Shown piece by piece: positions 52,743 to 61,540 of a DNA stretch of 64,000 bases (position 1 is the first letter of the stretch; each line of letters opens with the position of its first letter). The notes under the pieces are model-generated. The model was not told where the DNA came from and ran no database searches. It was given only the letters and a program-made list of their open reading frames with translations. The stretch covers positions 41,775-105,774 of the forward strand of contig DIZL01000072.1 of NCBI GenBank assembly GCA_002429385.1, read 5' to 3'. The position numbers were made by a program, and so were the translations under genes. The stretch is from Prolixibacteraceae bacterium UBA6029 (GTDB lineage: Bacteria > Bacteroidota > Bacteroidia > Bacteroidales > Prolixibacteraceae).

Positions 52743-53176
52743 TATTCTGCAATTTCAGATTCAACATAATCACGTCTAACAATAAACTTGGTAGTTACCG
52801 GTAGTTTTTGTGCAGCAAGACGAAGTGCTTCCTTTGCAACCTCAAAAGGAACTCCTTCTGCTTCAATTAATATTCTACCTGGTGTAATCGGAGCAACAAA
52901 TGCTTCCGGGGCACCTTTACCTTTACCCATACGTACCTCTGCAGGTTTTTTAGTAATCGGCTTGTCGGGGAAAACTCGGATCCAAATTTGACCCTGACGT
53001 TGCATATGACGAGTAACGGCAACACGGGCAGCCTCAATCTGACGACCGGTAAGCCATGTCTCTTCCAACGATTTAATACCAAAAGATCCGAATGCCAACT
53101 GGTTGCCGCGTTGCGCCAGTCCTTTCATCTTTCCCTTTTGTACTCTTCTGTATTTTGTCTTTTTCGGTTGTAACAT
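52742..53176 (-). CDS. rplP: 50S ribosomal protein L16
   Basis: 144 residues: MLQPKKTKYRRVQKGKMKGL, 'RQIEAARVAVTRHMQRQGQIWIRVFPDKPITKKPAEVRMGKGKG' (blocks RQIEAARVAVTRHMQRQG and PAEVRMGKGKG). Confidence 0.98.
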   Translation of the reverse strand: MLQPKKTKYRRVQKGKMKGLAQRGNQLAFGSFGIKSLEETWLTGRQIEAARVAVTRHMQRQGQIWIRVFPDKPITKKPAEVRMGKGKGAPEAFVAPITPGRILIEAEGVPFEVAKEALRLAAQKLPVTTKFIVRRDYVESEIAE

Positions 53177-53204
53177 CCTTCTTTAATTCTGAAAGGTTTA
53201 CAAA

Positions 53205-53930
53205 TTATTTTTTTCTTTTCTTAAATCCGCCACCTTTTGGGCCACCTTCGTTTGGACGTCCAGTACTACCTGGTTTCTGTCCAACATTTGGTGAAAGGTC
53301 ACGCTTTCCATAAATCTCGCCTTTACAGATCCAGACTTTAACACCGAGTAATCCGGTTTTTGTCAGGGCTTCTGCAAGAGCATAATCTATATCAGCTCTC
53401 AGAGTGTGCAAAGGAGTACGACCATCTTTATACATTTCTGAACGTGCCATTTCAGCGCCATTTAAACGGCCTGAAACCTGAATCTTGATACCCTGTGCTC
53501 CCATTCTCATGGTTGAAGCAATAGCCATTTTGGTGGCACGACGGTAAGCAATCTTACCTTCAATCTGACGTGCAATGTTAACAGCTACAATTTTAGCATC
53601 TAATTCCGGACGTTTGATTTCAAAAATATTGATCTGAACTTCCTTATTGGTGATCTTCTTTAACTCTTCTTTCAGTTTATCAACTTCCTGACCACCTTTG
53701 CCAATAATAATACCGGGCCTAGAGGTGTGAACAGTGATAGTAATAAGCTTTAGTGTTCGTTCAATGATAATCTTGGAAATACTGGCTTTAGCCAAACGGG
53801 CATTCAGATATTCCCTGATTTTAAAATCTTCCACGAGCTTATCGCCATAGTTGTTTCCACCGAACCAATTGGAATCCCATCCTTTGATGATTCCTAAACG
53901 ATTAGCGATTGGATTAACTTTTTGTCCCAT
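53205..53930 (-). CDS. rpsC: 30S ribosomal protein S3
   Basis: 241 residues: MGQKVNPIANRLGIIKGWDS, KH domain 'GIIIGKGGQEVDKLKEELKKI' (block PGIIIGKGGQEVDKL) and a Gly/Lys-rich C-terminal tail (KPGSTGRPNEGGPKGGGFKK). Confidence 0.98.
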   Translation of the reverse strand: MGQKVNPIANRLGIIKGWDSNWFGGNNYGDKLVEDFKIREYLNARLAKASISKIIIERTLKLITITVHTSRPGIIIGKGGQEVDKLKEELKKITNKEVQINIFEIKRPELDAKIVAVNIARQIEGKIAYRRATKMAIASTMRMGAQGIKIQVSGRLNGAEMARSEMYKDGRTPLHTLRADIDYALAEALTKTGLLGVKVWICKGEIYGKRDLSPNVGQKPGSTGRPNEGGPKGGGFKKRKK

Positions 53931-53940
53931 GTATTATTAT

Positions 53941-54354
53941 TTATTCTGTTTCTTTTACTTGAATTAAACTACCAAGGCTAACCGTCACGTGATTCGATCT
54001 CTTTTTGATACGGTGAGCACGTCCCTGCGGTGCAGGCATTAGTCTTTTCAATATTCTTCCTGAATCAACAGCGATAGTTTTCACATACAAATTGCTTTCT
54101 TCCAAACGACTTCCTTCGTTTTTGGCCTGCCAGTTTGCAATGGCTGACATGACTAATTTTTCAAGTCTGCGCGAAGACTCCTTGGATGAAAACTTTAGTA
54201 CATCAAGAGCTCTGTTCACTTCCATTCCACGGACCATATCGGCTACAAGCCTCATTTTTCGCGGTGAAGTAGGACAATTCTTCAAAACTGCAAAATACTG
54301 CTGTTTCTTAGCTTCCTTTAGTTCGGTTGCACTATTTCTTTTTCTAGCACCCAT
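53941..54354 (-). CDS. rplV: 50S ribosomal protein L22
   Basis: 137 residues: 'LKNCPTSPRKMRLVADMVRGMEVNRALDVL' (block PTSPRKMRLVADMVRGMEVN) and 'MPAPQGRAHRIKKRSNHVTV', the hook that lines the exit tunnel. Confidence 0.98.
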   Translation of the reverse strand: MGARKRNSATELKEAKKQQYFAVLKNCPTSPRKMRLVADMVRGMEVNRALDVLKFSSKESSRRLEKLVMSAIANWQAKNEGSRLEESNLYVKTIAVDSGRILKRLMPAPQGRAHRIKKRSNHVTVSLGSLIQVKETE

Positions 54355-54391
54355 CGTGAATTCTTTTAATAGTTAATGAGAATCTCATGCC

Positions 54392-54658
54392 TTATTTCCT
54401 TCCTTTGGCATGTCCCCTGAAAGTTCTTGTAGGTGCAAATTCACCAAATTTATGACCAACCATATTTTCAGTTACATAAACCGGAATAAATTTATTCCCG
54501 TTGTGAACTGCAATGGTCTGCCCTACAAAGTCAGGAGAAATTACTGATGCTCTGGCCCATGTTTTGATCACCGACTTTTTATTGGTCTCAACCATAGCTA
54601 GAACTCTGCGTTCGAGCTTGAAATCGATAAAAGGCCCTTTCTTTAATGAACGACTCAT
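54392..54658 (-). CDS. rpsS: 30S ribosomal protein S19
   Basis: 88 residues: MSRSLKKGPFIDFKLERRVL and 'VGHKFGEFAPTRTFRGHAKG'. Head protein partnered with S13. Confidence 0.98.
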   Translation of the reverse strand: MSRSLKKGPFIDFKLERRVLAMVETNKKSVIKTWARASVISPDFVGQTIAVHNGNKFIPVYVTENMVGHKFGEFAPTRTFRGHAKGRK

Positions 54659-54673
54659 ATTGTCTCCTTTTAA

Positions 54674-55498
54674 TTATTTCTTGCGTTTTTCTACAATATA
54701 CCTGTTGGAAGCTTTCTTGAGCGAACGGGTTTTGAAGCCTTTTGCTAACAAGCCTTTACGTGAACGAGGATGTCCACCTGAAGAACGACCTTCTCCACCA
54801 CCCATTGGGTGATCGACAGGGTTCATAGCCACACCTCTTACGCGAGGTCTTCTACCTAACCAACGTGAGCGACCGGCTTTCCCCGAACGTTCCAAATTGT
54901 GTTCTGTATTTCCAACAATACCTACTGTAGCACGACAAGTTACGAGCACCATTCTAGATTCGCCCGAAGGCAATTTCACGATTGCATACTTTCCTTCTCT
55001 CGAAGTTAACTGAGCGTACGTTCCGGCACTACGAGCCATCACACCTCCCTGACTGGGATGAAGTTCAATGTTGTGAACCAAGGTTCCTAAAGGTATTTCA
55101 GCTAGTGGTAGTGTATTACCTATTTCAGGTGCCACACCGGTTCCGCTCTCTACTTTCTGGCCAACTTTTAATCCGTTGGGTGCCAGCATGTACCTTTTTT
55201 CACCATCTGGAAAAACCAGTAGTGCAATTCGAGCGGTACGGTTTGGATCATATTGAATAGATTCTACAACAGCGACAATACCATCTTTATCTCGTTTAAA
55301 ATCGATAAAGCGATATTTTCGTTTGTGGCCACCACCTATATACCTCATTGTCATGCGACCCTGGCTGTTTCGACCACCAGAGCTCGTCATGGGCTTCAAC
55401 AATGATTTTTCAGGTGTTGATGCAGTAATGGACTCAAAGGTACCAGCAATCTTGTGCCTTTGACCCGGAGTAACTGGATTTAATTTTCTTACTGCCAT
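54674..55498 (-). CDS. rplB: 50S ribosomal protein L2
   Basis: 274 residues: 'GRNSQGRMTMRYIGGGHKRKYR' (block NSQGRMTMRYIGGGHKRKYR), 'IELHPSQGGVMARSAGTYAQL' and 'GVAMNPVDHPMGGGEGRSSG', the loop needed for peptidyl transfer. Confidence 0.98.
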   Translation of the reverse strand: MAVRKLNPVTPGQRHKIAGTFESITASTPEKSLLKPMTSSGGRNSQGRMTMRYIGGGHKRKYRFIDFKRDKDGIVAVVESIQYDPNRTARIALLVFPDGEKRYMLAPNGLKVGQKVESGTGVAPEIGNTLPLAEIPLGTLVHNIELHPSQGGVMARSAGTYAQLTSREGKYAIVKLPSGESRMVLVTCRATVGIVGNTEHNLERSGKAGRSRWLGRRPRVRGVAMNPVDHPMGGGEGRSSGGHPRSRKGLLAKGFKTRSLKKASNRYIVEKRKK

Positions 55499-55507
55499 TT
55501 CTAATTA

Positions 55508-55798
55508 TTAAATATTACTATAAAAATCAATAGATTCTCCTTTAGCTATTGTTATAATAGCTTTTTTGCTCATTCCTGTACTTCCGGAAATAACTCCGGC
55601 TTTGGTAAAGCGAGATTTTCTTTTACCACCGTTGATTAACGTATTGACAGATTCCACTGAAACATTGTATAAACTTTCAACGGCTTTTTTAATCTGCAAT
55701 TTATTGGCGTTCCGATTTACGATAAAACCGTAGCGGTTAAGACTTTCGGCCTGTCCTGTAATCTTTTCGGTAACGATTGGTTTAATTAAAATTTCCAT
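55508..55798 (-). CDS. rplW: 50S ribosomal protein L23
   Basis: 96 residues from ATG 55798 (MEILIKPIVTEKITGQAESL); a TTG two codons upstream also lies in frame but the ATG fits the family. Exit-tunnel protein contacting SRP and trigger factor. Confidence 0.97.
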   Translation of the reverse strand: MEILIKPIVTEKITGQAESLNRYGFIVNRNANKLQIKKAVESLYNVSVESVNTLINGGKRKSRFTKAGVISGSTGMSKKAIITIAKGESIDFYSNI

Positions 55799-55809
55799 TT
55801 TCAAGCCTT

Positions 55810-56439
55810 TTATATCTTAAAGAATTCTTCAATTTTACTTACTGAACTTTCCAGAACGATTACTTTCTTAGCGTTTAATATCTGATAAGTATTTAATTCT
55901 GAAGCTGTTATAACTGAAACTGCCTCTAAATTTCTGGAGGACAAATATATATTTTTATTTTCTTCCGGTAAAACGAAAAGTGACTTTTTATCATTAATTT
56001 TCAGATTATTACTGATTTGCACCATTTCGCGTGTTTTCGGAGACTCAAAAGAGAAATCTTCAACTACCAGAATTGCTTCCTCAAGGGCTTTATAGGTCAA
56101 TGCAGATTTACGTGCAAGAGACTTAACTTTCTTATTTAATTTAAAGTCATAGTTTCTTGGACGAGGACCAAAGACGCGTCCACCACCACGGAAAACAGGT
56201 GATTTAATACTACCTGCCCTTGCCGTACCGGTACCTTTTTGTTTTTTAATCTTCCGGGTACTTCCGGAAACATCCGCACGTTCTTTCGAACAGGAAGTTC
56301 CTTGTCGTTTGTTGGCCAGGATTTGTTTAACATCCAGATAAATGGCGTGGTCATTTGGCTCAATACCGAAAATCTGTTCGTCTAACGTAACAGTTCTTCC
56401 GGTTTCTTGTCCTGCTGTGTTTAATACTTTAATTTCCAT
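55810..56439 (-). CDS. rplD: 50S ribosomal protein L4
   Basis: 209 residues: 'VSGSTRKIKKQKGTGTARAGSIKSPVFRGGGRVFGPRPRNY' (block KKQKGTGTARAGSIKSPVFR) is the tunnel loop. In E. coli L4 also represses this operon. Its start overlaps the rplC stop. Confidence 0.98.
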   Translation of the reverse strand: MEIKVLNTAGQETGRTVTLDEQIFGIEPNDHAIYLDVKQILANKRQGTSCSKERADVSGSTRKIKKQKGTGTARAGSIKSPVFRGGGRVFGPRPRNYDFKLNKKVKSLARKSALTYKALEEAILVVEDFSFESPKTREMVQISNNLKINDKKSLFVLPEENKNIYLSSRNLEAVSVITASELNTYQILNAKKVIVLESSVSKIEEFFKI

Positions 56440-57056
56440 TACTGATAAATAATTACGTATGAACCTTTACAACCAGGAACTGATCCTTTAACTACCAATA
56501 AATTTGACTCTGGAATTACTTTCAAAACTTTAAGGTTCTGAATCGTAATATTGTCATTGCCATCGTTACCAGCCATACGCATCCCTTTGAATACACGGGA
56601 TGGATAAGAAGATGCGCCTACGGAACCAGGAGCTCTCAGTCGGTTGTGCTGACCGTGTGTACTGTCACCTACCCCACGGAAGCCGTGACGTTTAACAACA
56701 CCCTGGAATCCTTTACCTTTGGTTACACCCTGAATGTCAACCCAACCTTCTTCATCGATTGAATCAACTGTAATCGTGTCACCAAGCTTAAATTCTCCTT
56801 CGAGTTCTTTGAACTCAAGAATTTTTCTTTTGGGTTCTGTATCAGCTTTTTTAACATGTCCCAATTCAGCTCTGTTTGCGTGCTTTTCCTTTTTGTCTTG
56901 AAAGCCCAGCTGAATGGAATCATAGCCGTCAGTCCCCACCGATTTCACTTGTGTAACAACACAAGGACCGGCTTGAATCACAGTGCATGGGATGTTTTTC
57001 CCCTCAACACTGAATACGGAAGTCATTCCGATTTTTTTACCGATTAATCCTGCCAT
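56439..57056 (-). CDS. rplC: 50S ribosomal protein L3
   Basis: 205 residues: MAGLIGKKIGMTSVFSVEGK and 'RLRAPGSVGASSYPSRVFKGMRMAG' (block GSVGASSYPSRVFKGMRMAG), with the Gln methylation region 'STHGQHN'. Confidence 0.98.
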   Translation of the reverse strand: MAGLIGKKIGMTSVFSVEGKNIPCTVIQAGPCVVTQVKSVGTDGYDSIQLGFQDKKEKHANRAELGHVKKADTEPKRKILEFKELEGEFKLGDTITVDSIDEEGWVDIQGVTKGKGFQGVVKRHGFRGVGDSTHGQHNRLRAPGSVGASSYPSRVFKGMRMAGNDGNDNITIQNLKVLKVIPESNLLVVKGSVPGCKGSYVIIYQ

Positions 57057-57077
57057 TTTTTTGTTTTTTACAGGTTA

Positions 57078-57383
57078 TCAAACTTTAATTTCTACTTCAA
57101 CGCCACTTGGTAATTCAAGCTTCATTAAGGCGTCAATGGTTTTTGCTGTTGAACTGTAAATGTCGATCAAACGTTTGTATGAAGACAGCTCGAATTGTTC
57201 CCTTGATTTTTTATTCACAAAGGTTGAGCGTAATACAGTAAAAATACGTTTGTGAGTAGGGAGCGGAATTGGTCCGCTTACTATTGCACCAGTAGATTTA
57301 ACTGTTTTTACGATCTTCTCGGCCGACTTGTCCACTAAGTTGTGATCATACGATTTCAGCTTAATTCTGATCTTTTGACTCAT
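57078..57383 (-). CDS. rpsJ: 30S ribosomal protein S10 (NusE)
   Basis: 101 residues: MSQKIRIKLKSYDHNLVDKS and 'GAIVSGPIPLPTHKRIFTVLRSTFVNKKSREQFE' (block GPIPLPTHKRIFTVLRS). Also a transcription antitermination partner of NusB. Only 27 bp after fusA, so str and S10 genes appear to be one operon. Confidence 0.98.
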   Translation of the reverse strand: MSQKIRIKLKSYDHNLVDKSAEKIVKTVKSTGAIVSGPIPLPTHKRIFTVLRSTFVNKKSREQFELSSYKRLIDIYSSTAKTIDALMKLELPSGVEVEIKV

Positions 57384-57410
57384 AATGAGAAATAATAATA
57401 CAGTTTATAA

Positions 57411-59519
57411 TTATAATAAGTCTGTTCTTCCTTTAAGATCTTCAAGAACTTTTATTGCAAGTAATTTAGGCAACTCCACATATTTGGAGAATTCCATTGA
57501 TGAAGTTGCACGACCTGACGATAAAGTTCTAAGTGTTGTAACATATCCGAATAATTCTGAAAGCGGTACCAGGGCCTTAATAACACGTGCTCCGGCCTTT
57601 TCTTCCATACCTTCAATATGCCCGCGACGACGGTTAAGGTCACCGATAATGTCTCCCATATATTCTTCAGGAGTCACGATCTCGCATTTCATGATCGGTT
57701 CAAGTAATCTTGGACCTGCTTTCCCGGCAGCATTTTTGAACGCCTGACGCGCACAAATCTCAAATGACAGTGCGTCGGAGTCAACCGCATGGTAGCTACC
57801 ATCGAGTAAAGTTACTTTCAGACTATCAATATTGAATCCGGCCAAAGGACCGTTTAACAATGCTGATTCAAAGCCTTTCTGTACAGAAGGGATATATTCA
57901 CGTGGAATGTTTCCTCCTTTTACTGCATCAACAAATGTAAGTCCCAGTTTGCCTTCGTCAGCTGGTTCAACACGAACACTGATATCAGCATATTTACCAC
58001 GACCTCCGGATTGCTTCTTGAATACTTCACGAAGTTCAACCATCTTGGTGATACATTCTTTATAGGCAACCTGGGGAGCTCCCTGGTTACATTCTACCTT
58101 AAATTCACGACGAAGACGATCCACAATAATTTCAAGGTGAAGCTCACCCATACCGCGGATAACAGTCTGTCCTGAATCAGGATCAGTATTTACTTTAAAT
58201 GTTGGATCTTCTTCAGCAAGCTTGTATAAGCCCATATTCAGCTTATCCAGATCCTTTTGAGTTTTAGGCTCAATGGCGATCCCGATAACCGGTTCAGGAA
58301 AGTCCATGCTTTCGAGAACAATAGGGTGATTGAGATCCGATAAAGTGTCGCCTGTGCGGATATCTTTAAAACCAACAGCTGCACAAATATCACCTGCTTC
58401 GATGACATCAATTGCATTTTGCTTGTTTGAGTGCATCTGGTAAATACGGGAAATACGTTCCTTTTTACCGGTACGTGAATTAAATACCGAATCACCGGCA
58501 GTAATTTTTCCTGAATAAACACGAATGAAACACAAACGACCAACATAAGGGTCGGTAGCAATTTTAAATGCAAGAGCAGCAAGAGGCTCTTTTACATCGG
58601 CATGACGAATAACTTCTTCATCACCATTATACTCAATTCCCACAATTTCACCTTTATCAAGCGGACATGGAAGGAATGCACAAACGGCGTCCAACAAATG
58701 CTGTATACCTTTGTTTTTAAATGCAGAGCCACACAACATCGGGATAATTGCACCACTGATTGTTGCTTTACGGATTACCGGCAACATTTGATCGACTGTA
58801 ATTGATTCCGGATCTTCAAAGAAACGTTCAAGAAGCTCATCATCAAATTCGGCAACCGATTCAACCAGTTTAGCACGATATTCATTGGCTAATTCAATCA
58901 TATCAGCCGGAATTTCTTCCAGATAATAGGTAGTTCCCAATGTAGCATCATCTTTCCAGCGAATGGCTTTCATTTCAATCAAATCAACCACGCCTTCAAA
59001 TTTTTCTTCAGCACCAATAGGAATAGTAATTGGAACAGCGTTTGCACCCAATTTTTCCTTTACTTCAGAAACTACATTGAAAAAATCAGCACCTGAACGG
59101 TCCATTTTATTAACAAACCCGATTCGTGGAACACCATATTTTTCAGCCTGACGCCAAACGGTTTCCGACTGAGCTTCAACACCGCCTACAGCACAAAAAA
59201 GAGCAACAGCCCCATCCAAAACCCTTAACGAACGCTCTACTTCAACTGTAAAGTCAACGTGTCCGGGTGTATCTATGATGTTAATTTTATGTTCTATATC
59301 TTGATATGTCCAGAAAGTTGTTGTAGCCGCCGATGTGATTGTAATACCACGTTCCTGCTCCTGTTCCATCCAGTCCATTGTGGCCGCTCCATCGTGAACT
59401 TCGCCAATTCGGTGAGTAATTCCTGTATAATACAGGATCCGCTCCGAGGTGGTCGTTTTGCCGGCATCAATGTGAGCCATGATGCCAATGTTTCTAGTAT
59501 ATCTTAAATCTTTTGCCAT
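57411..59519 (-). CDS. fusA: Elongation factor G
   Basis: 702 residues, full length. G1 'AHIDAGKTTTSERILYYTG', G3 'DTPGHVDF', G4 'NKMD'; domain IV has 'SGGRGKYADISVRVEP' and domain V 'RRRGHIEGMEEKAG'. It drives translocation with GTP. Between rpsG and rpsJ. Confidence 0.98.
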   Translation of the reverse strand: MAKDLRYTRNIGIMAHIDAGKTTTSERILYYTGITHRIGEVHDGAATMDWMEQEQERGITITSAATTTFWTYQDIEHKINIIDTPGHVDFTVEVERSLRVLDGAVALFCAVGGVEAQSETVWRQAEKYGVPRIGFVNKMDRSGADFFNVVSEVKEKLGANAVPITIPIGAEEKFEGVVDLIEMKAIRWKDDATLGTTYYLEEIPADMIELANEYRAKLVESVAEFDDELLERFFEDPESITVDQMLPVIRKATISGAIIPMLCGSAFKNKGIQHLLDAVCAFLPCPLDKGEIVGIEYNGDEEVIRHADVKEPLAALAFKIATDPYVGRLCFIRVYSGKITAGDSVFNSRTGKKERISRIYQMHSNKQNAIDVIEAGDICAAVGFKDIRTGDTLSDLNHPIVLESMDFPEPVIGIAIEPKTQKDLDKLNMGLYKLAEEDPTFKVNTDPDSGQTVIRGMGELHLEIIVDRLRREFKVECNQGAPQVAYKECITKMVELREVFKKQSGGRGKYADISVRVEPADEGKLGLTFVDAVKGGNIPREYIPSVQKGFESALLNGPLAGFNIDSLKVTLLDGSYHAVDSDALSFEICARQAFKNAAGKAGPRLLEPIMKCEIVTPEEYMGDIIGDLNRRRGHIEGMEEKAGARVIKALVPLSELFGYVTTLRTLSSGRATSSMEFSKYVELPKLLAIKVLEDLKGRTDLL

Positions 59520-59583
59520 TTTTTACCAATATCTTTCCTTTTACTAATACGCTATCAAATCTTCCTCTAACCTCTTCTACCAA

Positions 59584-60060
59584 CTAAAAACGGAAATGTG
59601 CAAATGCGCGGTTTGCTTCAGCCATGCGGTGGGTGTCTTCTTTCTTTTTGAAAGCTCCACCTTCTTCGTTATAAGCTGCAACGATTTCTCCTGCAAGTTT
59701 CTCAGCCATTGAACGGCCTGAACGTTTGCGGGAATATAAGATTAAGTTTTTTACTGATATAGAAGTTTTTCTTTCAGGGCGGATTTCCATTGGAACCTGG
59801 AATGTGGCTCCTCCAACTCGTCTGCTCTTTACTTCAACATGGGGGGTAATTTTTTCGAGTGCTTTTTTAAACACGTCGACAGGACTAACTTCGTTGTCCT
59901 TCATTTTTGCTGCAACGATATCCATCGCATCGTAGAAAATTTGATAAGCGATAGATTTCTTTCCGTCATACATCAAATCGTTGACGAAGCGGGTAACCAG
60001 AATGTCGTTGAACTTTGGATCGGGCAGAATGATCCTCTTCTTTGGTTTCGATTTTCTCAT
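59584..60060 (-). CDS. rpsG: 30S ribosomal protein S7
   Basis: 158 residues: MRKSKPKKRIILPDPKFNDI and 'RRVGGATFQVPMEIRPERKTSISVKNLI' (block VGGATFQVPMEIRPERKT). Head nucleator of the small subunit. 120 bp after rpsL. Confidence 0.98.
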   Translation of the reverse strand: MRKSKPKKRIILPDPKFNDILVTRFVNDLMYDGKKSIAYQIFYDAMDIVAAKMKDNEVSPVDVFKKALEKITPHVEVKSRRVGGATFQVPMEIRPERKTSISVKNLILYSRKRSGRSMAEKLAGEIVAAYNEEGGAFKKKEDTHRMAEANRAFAHFRF

Positions 60061-60181
60061 TATGTAATGCTTTAGTGTTAATTAAATTCGCTGTCGTTTG
60101 TAGGCTTCAATAGGCTCTCAGGCTTCTTTACTCAACTCAAACCACTAAGCTAGAACGTCAATTAATAATAACTTGTGAAAA

Positions 60182-60562
60182 TTATTTTTTCACTTTTGGC
60201 CTCTTGGTACCGTATTTCGACCGTCTTTGTGTACGACCTTCAACACCGGCGGTATCCAAAGCGCCACGAATTAAATGGTAACGAACTCCGGGAAGATCTT
60301 TTACTCTTCCGCCACGCACCAAAACAATAGAGTGTTCCTGAAGGTTGTGTCCTTCTCCCGGAATGTAAGCGTTCACTTCCTTGCCATTTGTTAAACGTAC
60401 CCTGGCTACTTTACGCATAGCTGAGTTTGGTTTCTTGGGAGTGGTTGTGTATACACGAACACATACTCCACGTCTCTGTGGACAAGAATCTAATGCCGGA
60501 GATTTACTTTTCTCCGCATTGCTTTGTCTACCTTTTCTAACTAACTGCTGAATCGTTGGCAT
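60182..60562 (-). CDS. rpsL: 30S ribosomal protein S12
   Basis: 126 residues from ATG 60562 (MPTIQQLVRKGRQSNAEKSK). A start 96 bp upstream would add 32 Cys-rich residues not in the family and would place the promoter inside the gene, so it was rejected. 'RGVCVRVYTTTPKKPNSAMRKVARVRLTNG' (block TTTPKKPNSAMRKVARVRLT) and 'GEGHNLQEHSIVLVRGGRVKDLPGVRYH' are the decoding-centre and streptomycin-site regions. First gene of the cluster. Confidence 0.98.
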   Translation of the reverse strand: MPTIQQLVRKGRQSNAEKSKSPALDSCPQRRGVCVRVYTTTPKKPNSAMRKVARVRLTNGKEVNAYIPGEGHNLQEHSIVLVRGGRVKDLPGVRYHLIRGALDTAGVEGRTQRRSKYGTKRPKVKK

Positions 60563-60608
60563 ATAGCTACTCTTAATTTTAATATTACTTACGCAAAAAT
60601 TTGGTCTG

Positions 60609-60638
60609 CAAAGGTATCGTAATTTTCCACAATTACAA
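60609..60638 (-). promoter_or_regulatory. Proximal promoter of the ribosomal cluster
   Basis: On the minus strand TTG, 19 bp, then TACCTTTG (60609-60616), a full match to the Bacteroidota primary consensus, ~47 bp before rpsL. Confidence 0.7.
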
Positions 60639-60683
60639 CACTTTACATTCCGATTCAAGGGTTTTTCCCTTTAAAACGGCTCG

Positions 60684-60714
60684 CAAAAGTACTAATTACC
60701 AATAGAAAACCCAA
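60684..60714 (-). promoter_or_regulatory. Distal promoter of the ribosomal cluster
   Basis: On the minus strand TTGG, 19 bp, then TACTTTTG (60684-60691), 75 bp upstream of the proximal promoter. Confidence 0.55.
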
Positions 60715-60786
60715 TAAAACCAAGAAAATATTTGATCTTTTTTCGATTAATCTTAACGTACGGGGGTAAACGACTGACCGGAGGTC

Positions 60787-61380
60787 TTATTCAGGTGAGG
60801 AAACCCGATGTTTGAGCAGCGATTTTATAGGATTAAAGAACCGTTGAATTAAACGCATATCTTCGGTAATTATTTCGGCTGACCCTTTCATCTCCTGTCT
60901 GAAATTTAACGGAATGTCATAATTAGTCTTCATATCCTGTGGCAATTCAACTTCAATACTATAATTTTCGTTGCTCGGCATCAGTGATATATTTTTGACT
61001 TTACCTTTTAGATAGCCGAATTCCATGTACGGAAAATTCTCGAACCGAATGTTAACTTTCTGCCCGATGGCAACCTTTCTGGCATCTTTATATTTCAGGC
61101 TGATCCTGCCAATAATTTGTGATTGTTTTTTGTAAACTTTGTACTTGTCCGGATTCATTACCGAATCAATCTGTGAAGAGATATTCTCAGCGAGAACCAC
61201 AATGTCAGCTTTAATGACATCCGGATAACGAAAGAAGTAACTTCCCGCCAGTAAAAGAATGAGTACCCCAAAGATAAGGTAAACGCCCGAACGAATCATC
61301 CACCGCGGAGATTGCTGAATGATCTCCTGGAATTCATCACTTCTGAGTTCAATTTCAAACCGTTTCTTTTCCTTTTCCAT
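60787..61380 (-). CDS. Short HlyD-like membrane fusion protein
   Basis: 197 residues from ATG 61380 (MEKEKKRFEIELRSDEF); an in-frame ATG 36 bp upstream was rejected. One TM helix (~33-50, VYLIFGVLILLLAGSYFF), then directly the beta-barrel part ('SLKYKDARKVAIGQKVNIRFENFPYMEFGYLKGKVKNISLMP', block KVAIGQKVNIRFENFPYMEF) and a C-terminal 'EMKGSAEIITEDMRLIQRFF'. The lipoyl and long coiled-coil hairpin domains that follow the helix in normal HlyD proteins (about 400+ residues) are absent. Encoded 160 bp downstream of the C39 ABC exporter, so presumably its adaptor; a loss-of-domain or minimal form. Confidence 0.8.
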   Translation of the reverse strand: MEKEKKRFEIELRSDEFQEIIQQSPRWMIRSGVYLIFGVLILLLAGSYFFRYPDVIKADIVVLAENISSQIDSVMNPDKYKVYKKQSQIIGRISLKYKDARKVAIGQKVNIRFENFPYMEFGYLKGKVKNISLMPSNENYSIEVELPQDMKTNYDIPLNFRQEMKGSAEIITEDMRLIQRFFNPIKSLLKHRVSSPE

Positions 61381-61540
61381 AACCTTTAAGTAAAGAGGAA
61401 AAAGGAATGTATGCATGTGTGCTATTTCCCTGTTTCCTTATTTCTTATTCCTGTATTCCTTTTCTAATTCCTAAATTCTTATTCCTGTCTCCCTGCTCCT
61501 TGCTCCTTGCTCCCTGCTCCTTGCTCCCTGCTCCTGTATT
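61381..61540. repeat. Tandem 7-bp repeats between exporter genes
   Basis: TGCTCC(T/C) repeats about six times around 61493-61535, preceded by looser TTATTCCTG/CTAATTCC words from ~61430. A similar 7-bp purine version (GGAAAAG/GGGAAAA) lies at 35430-35465. Nothing codes here. Confidence 0.6.

Noticed and set aside
60563..60658. N-terminal extension of rpsL rich in Cys
   Set aside because: It overlaps the proximal promoter and has no match to the S12 family, which starts at MPTIQQL.
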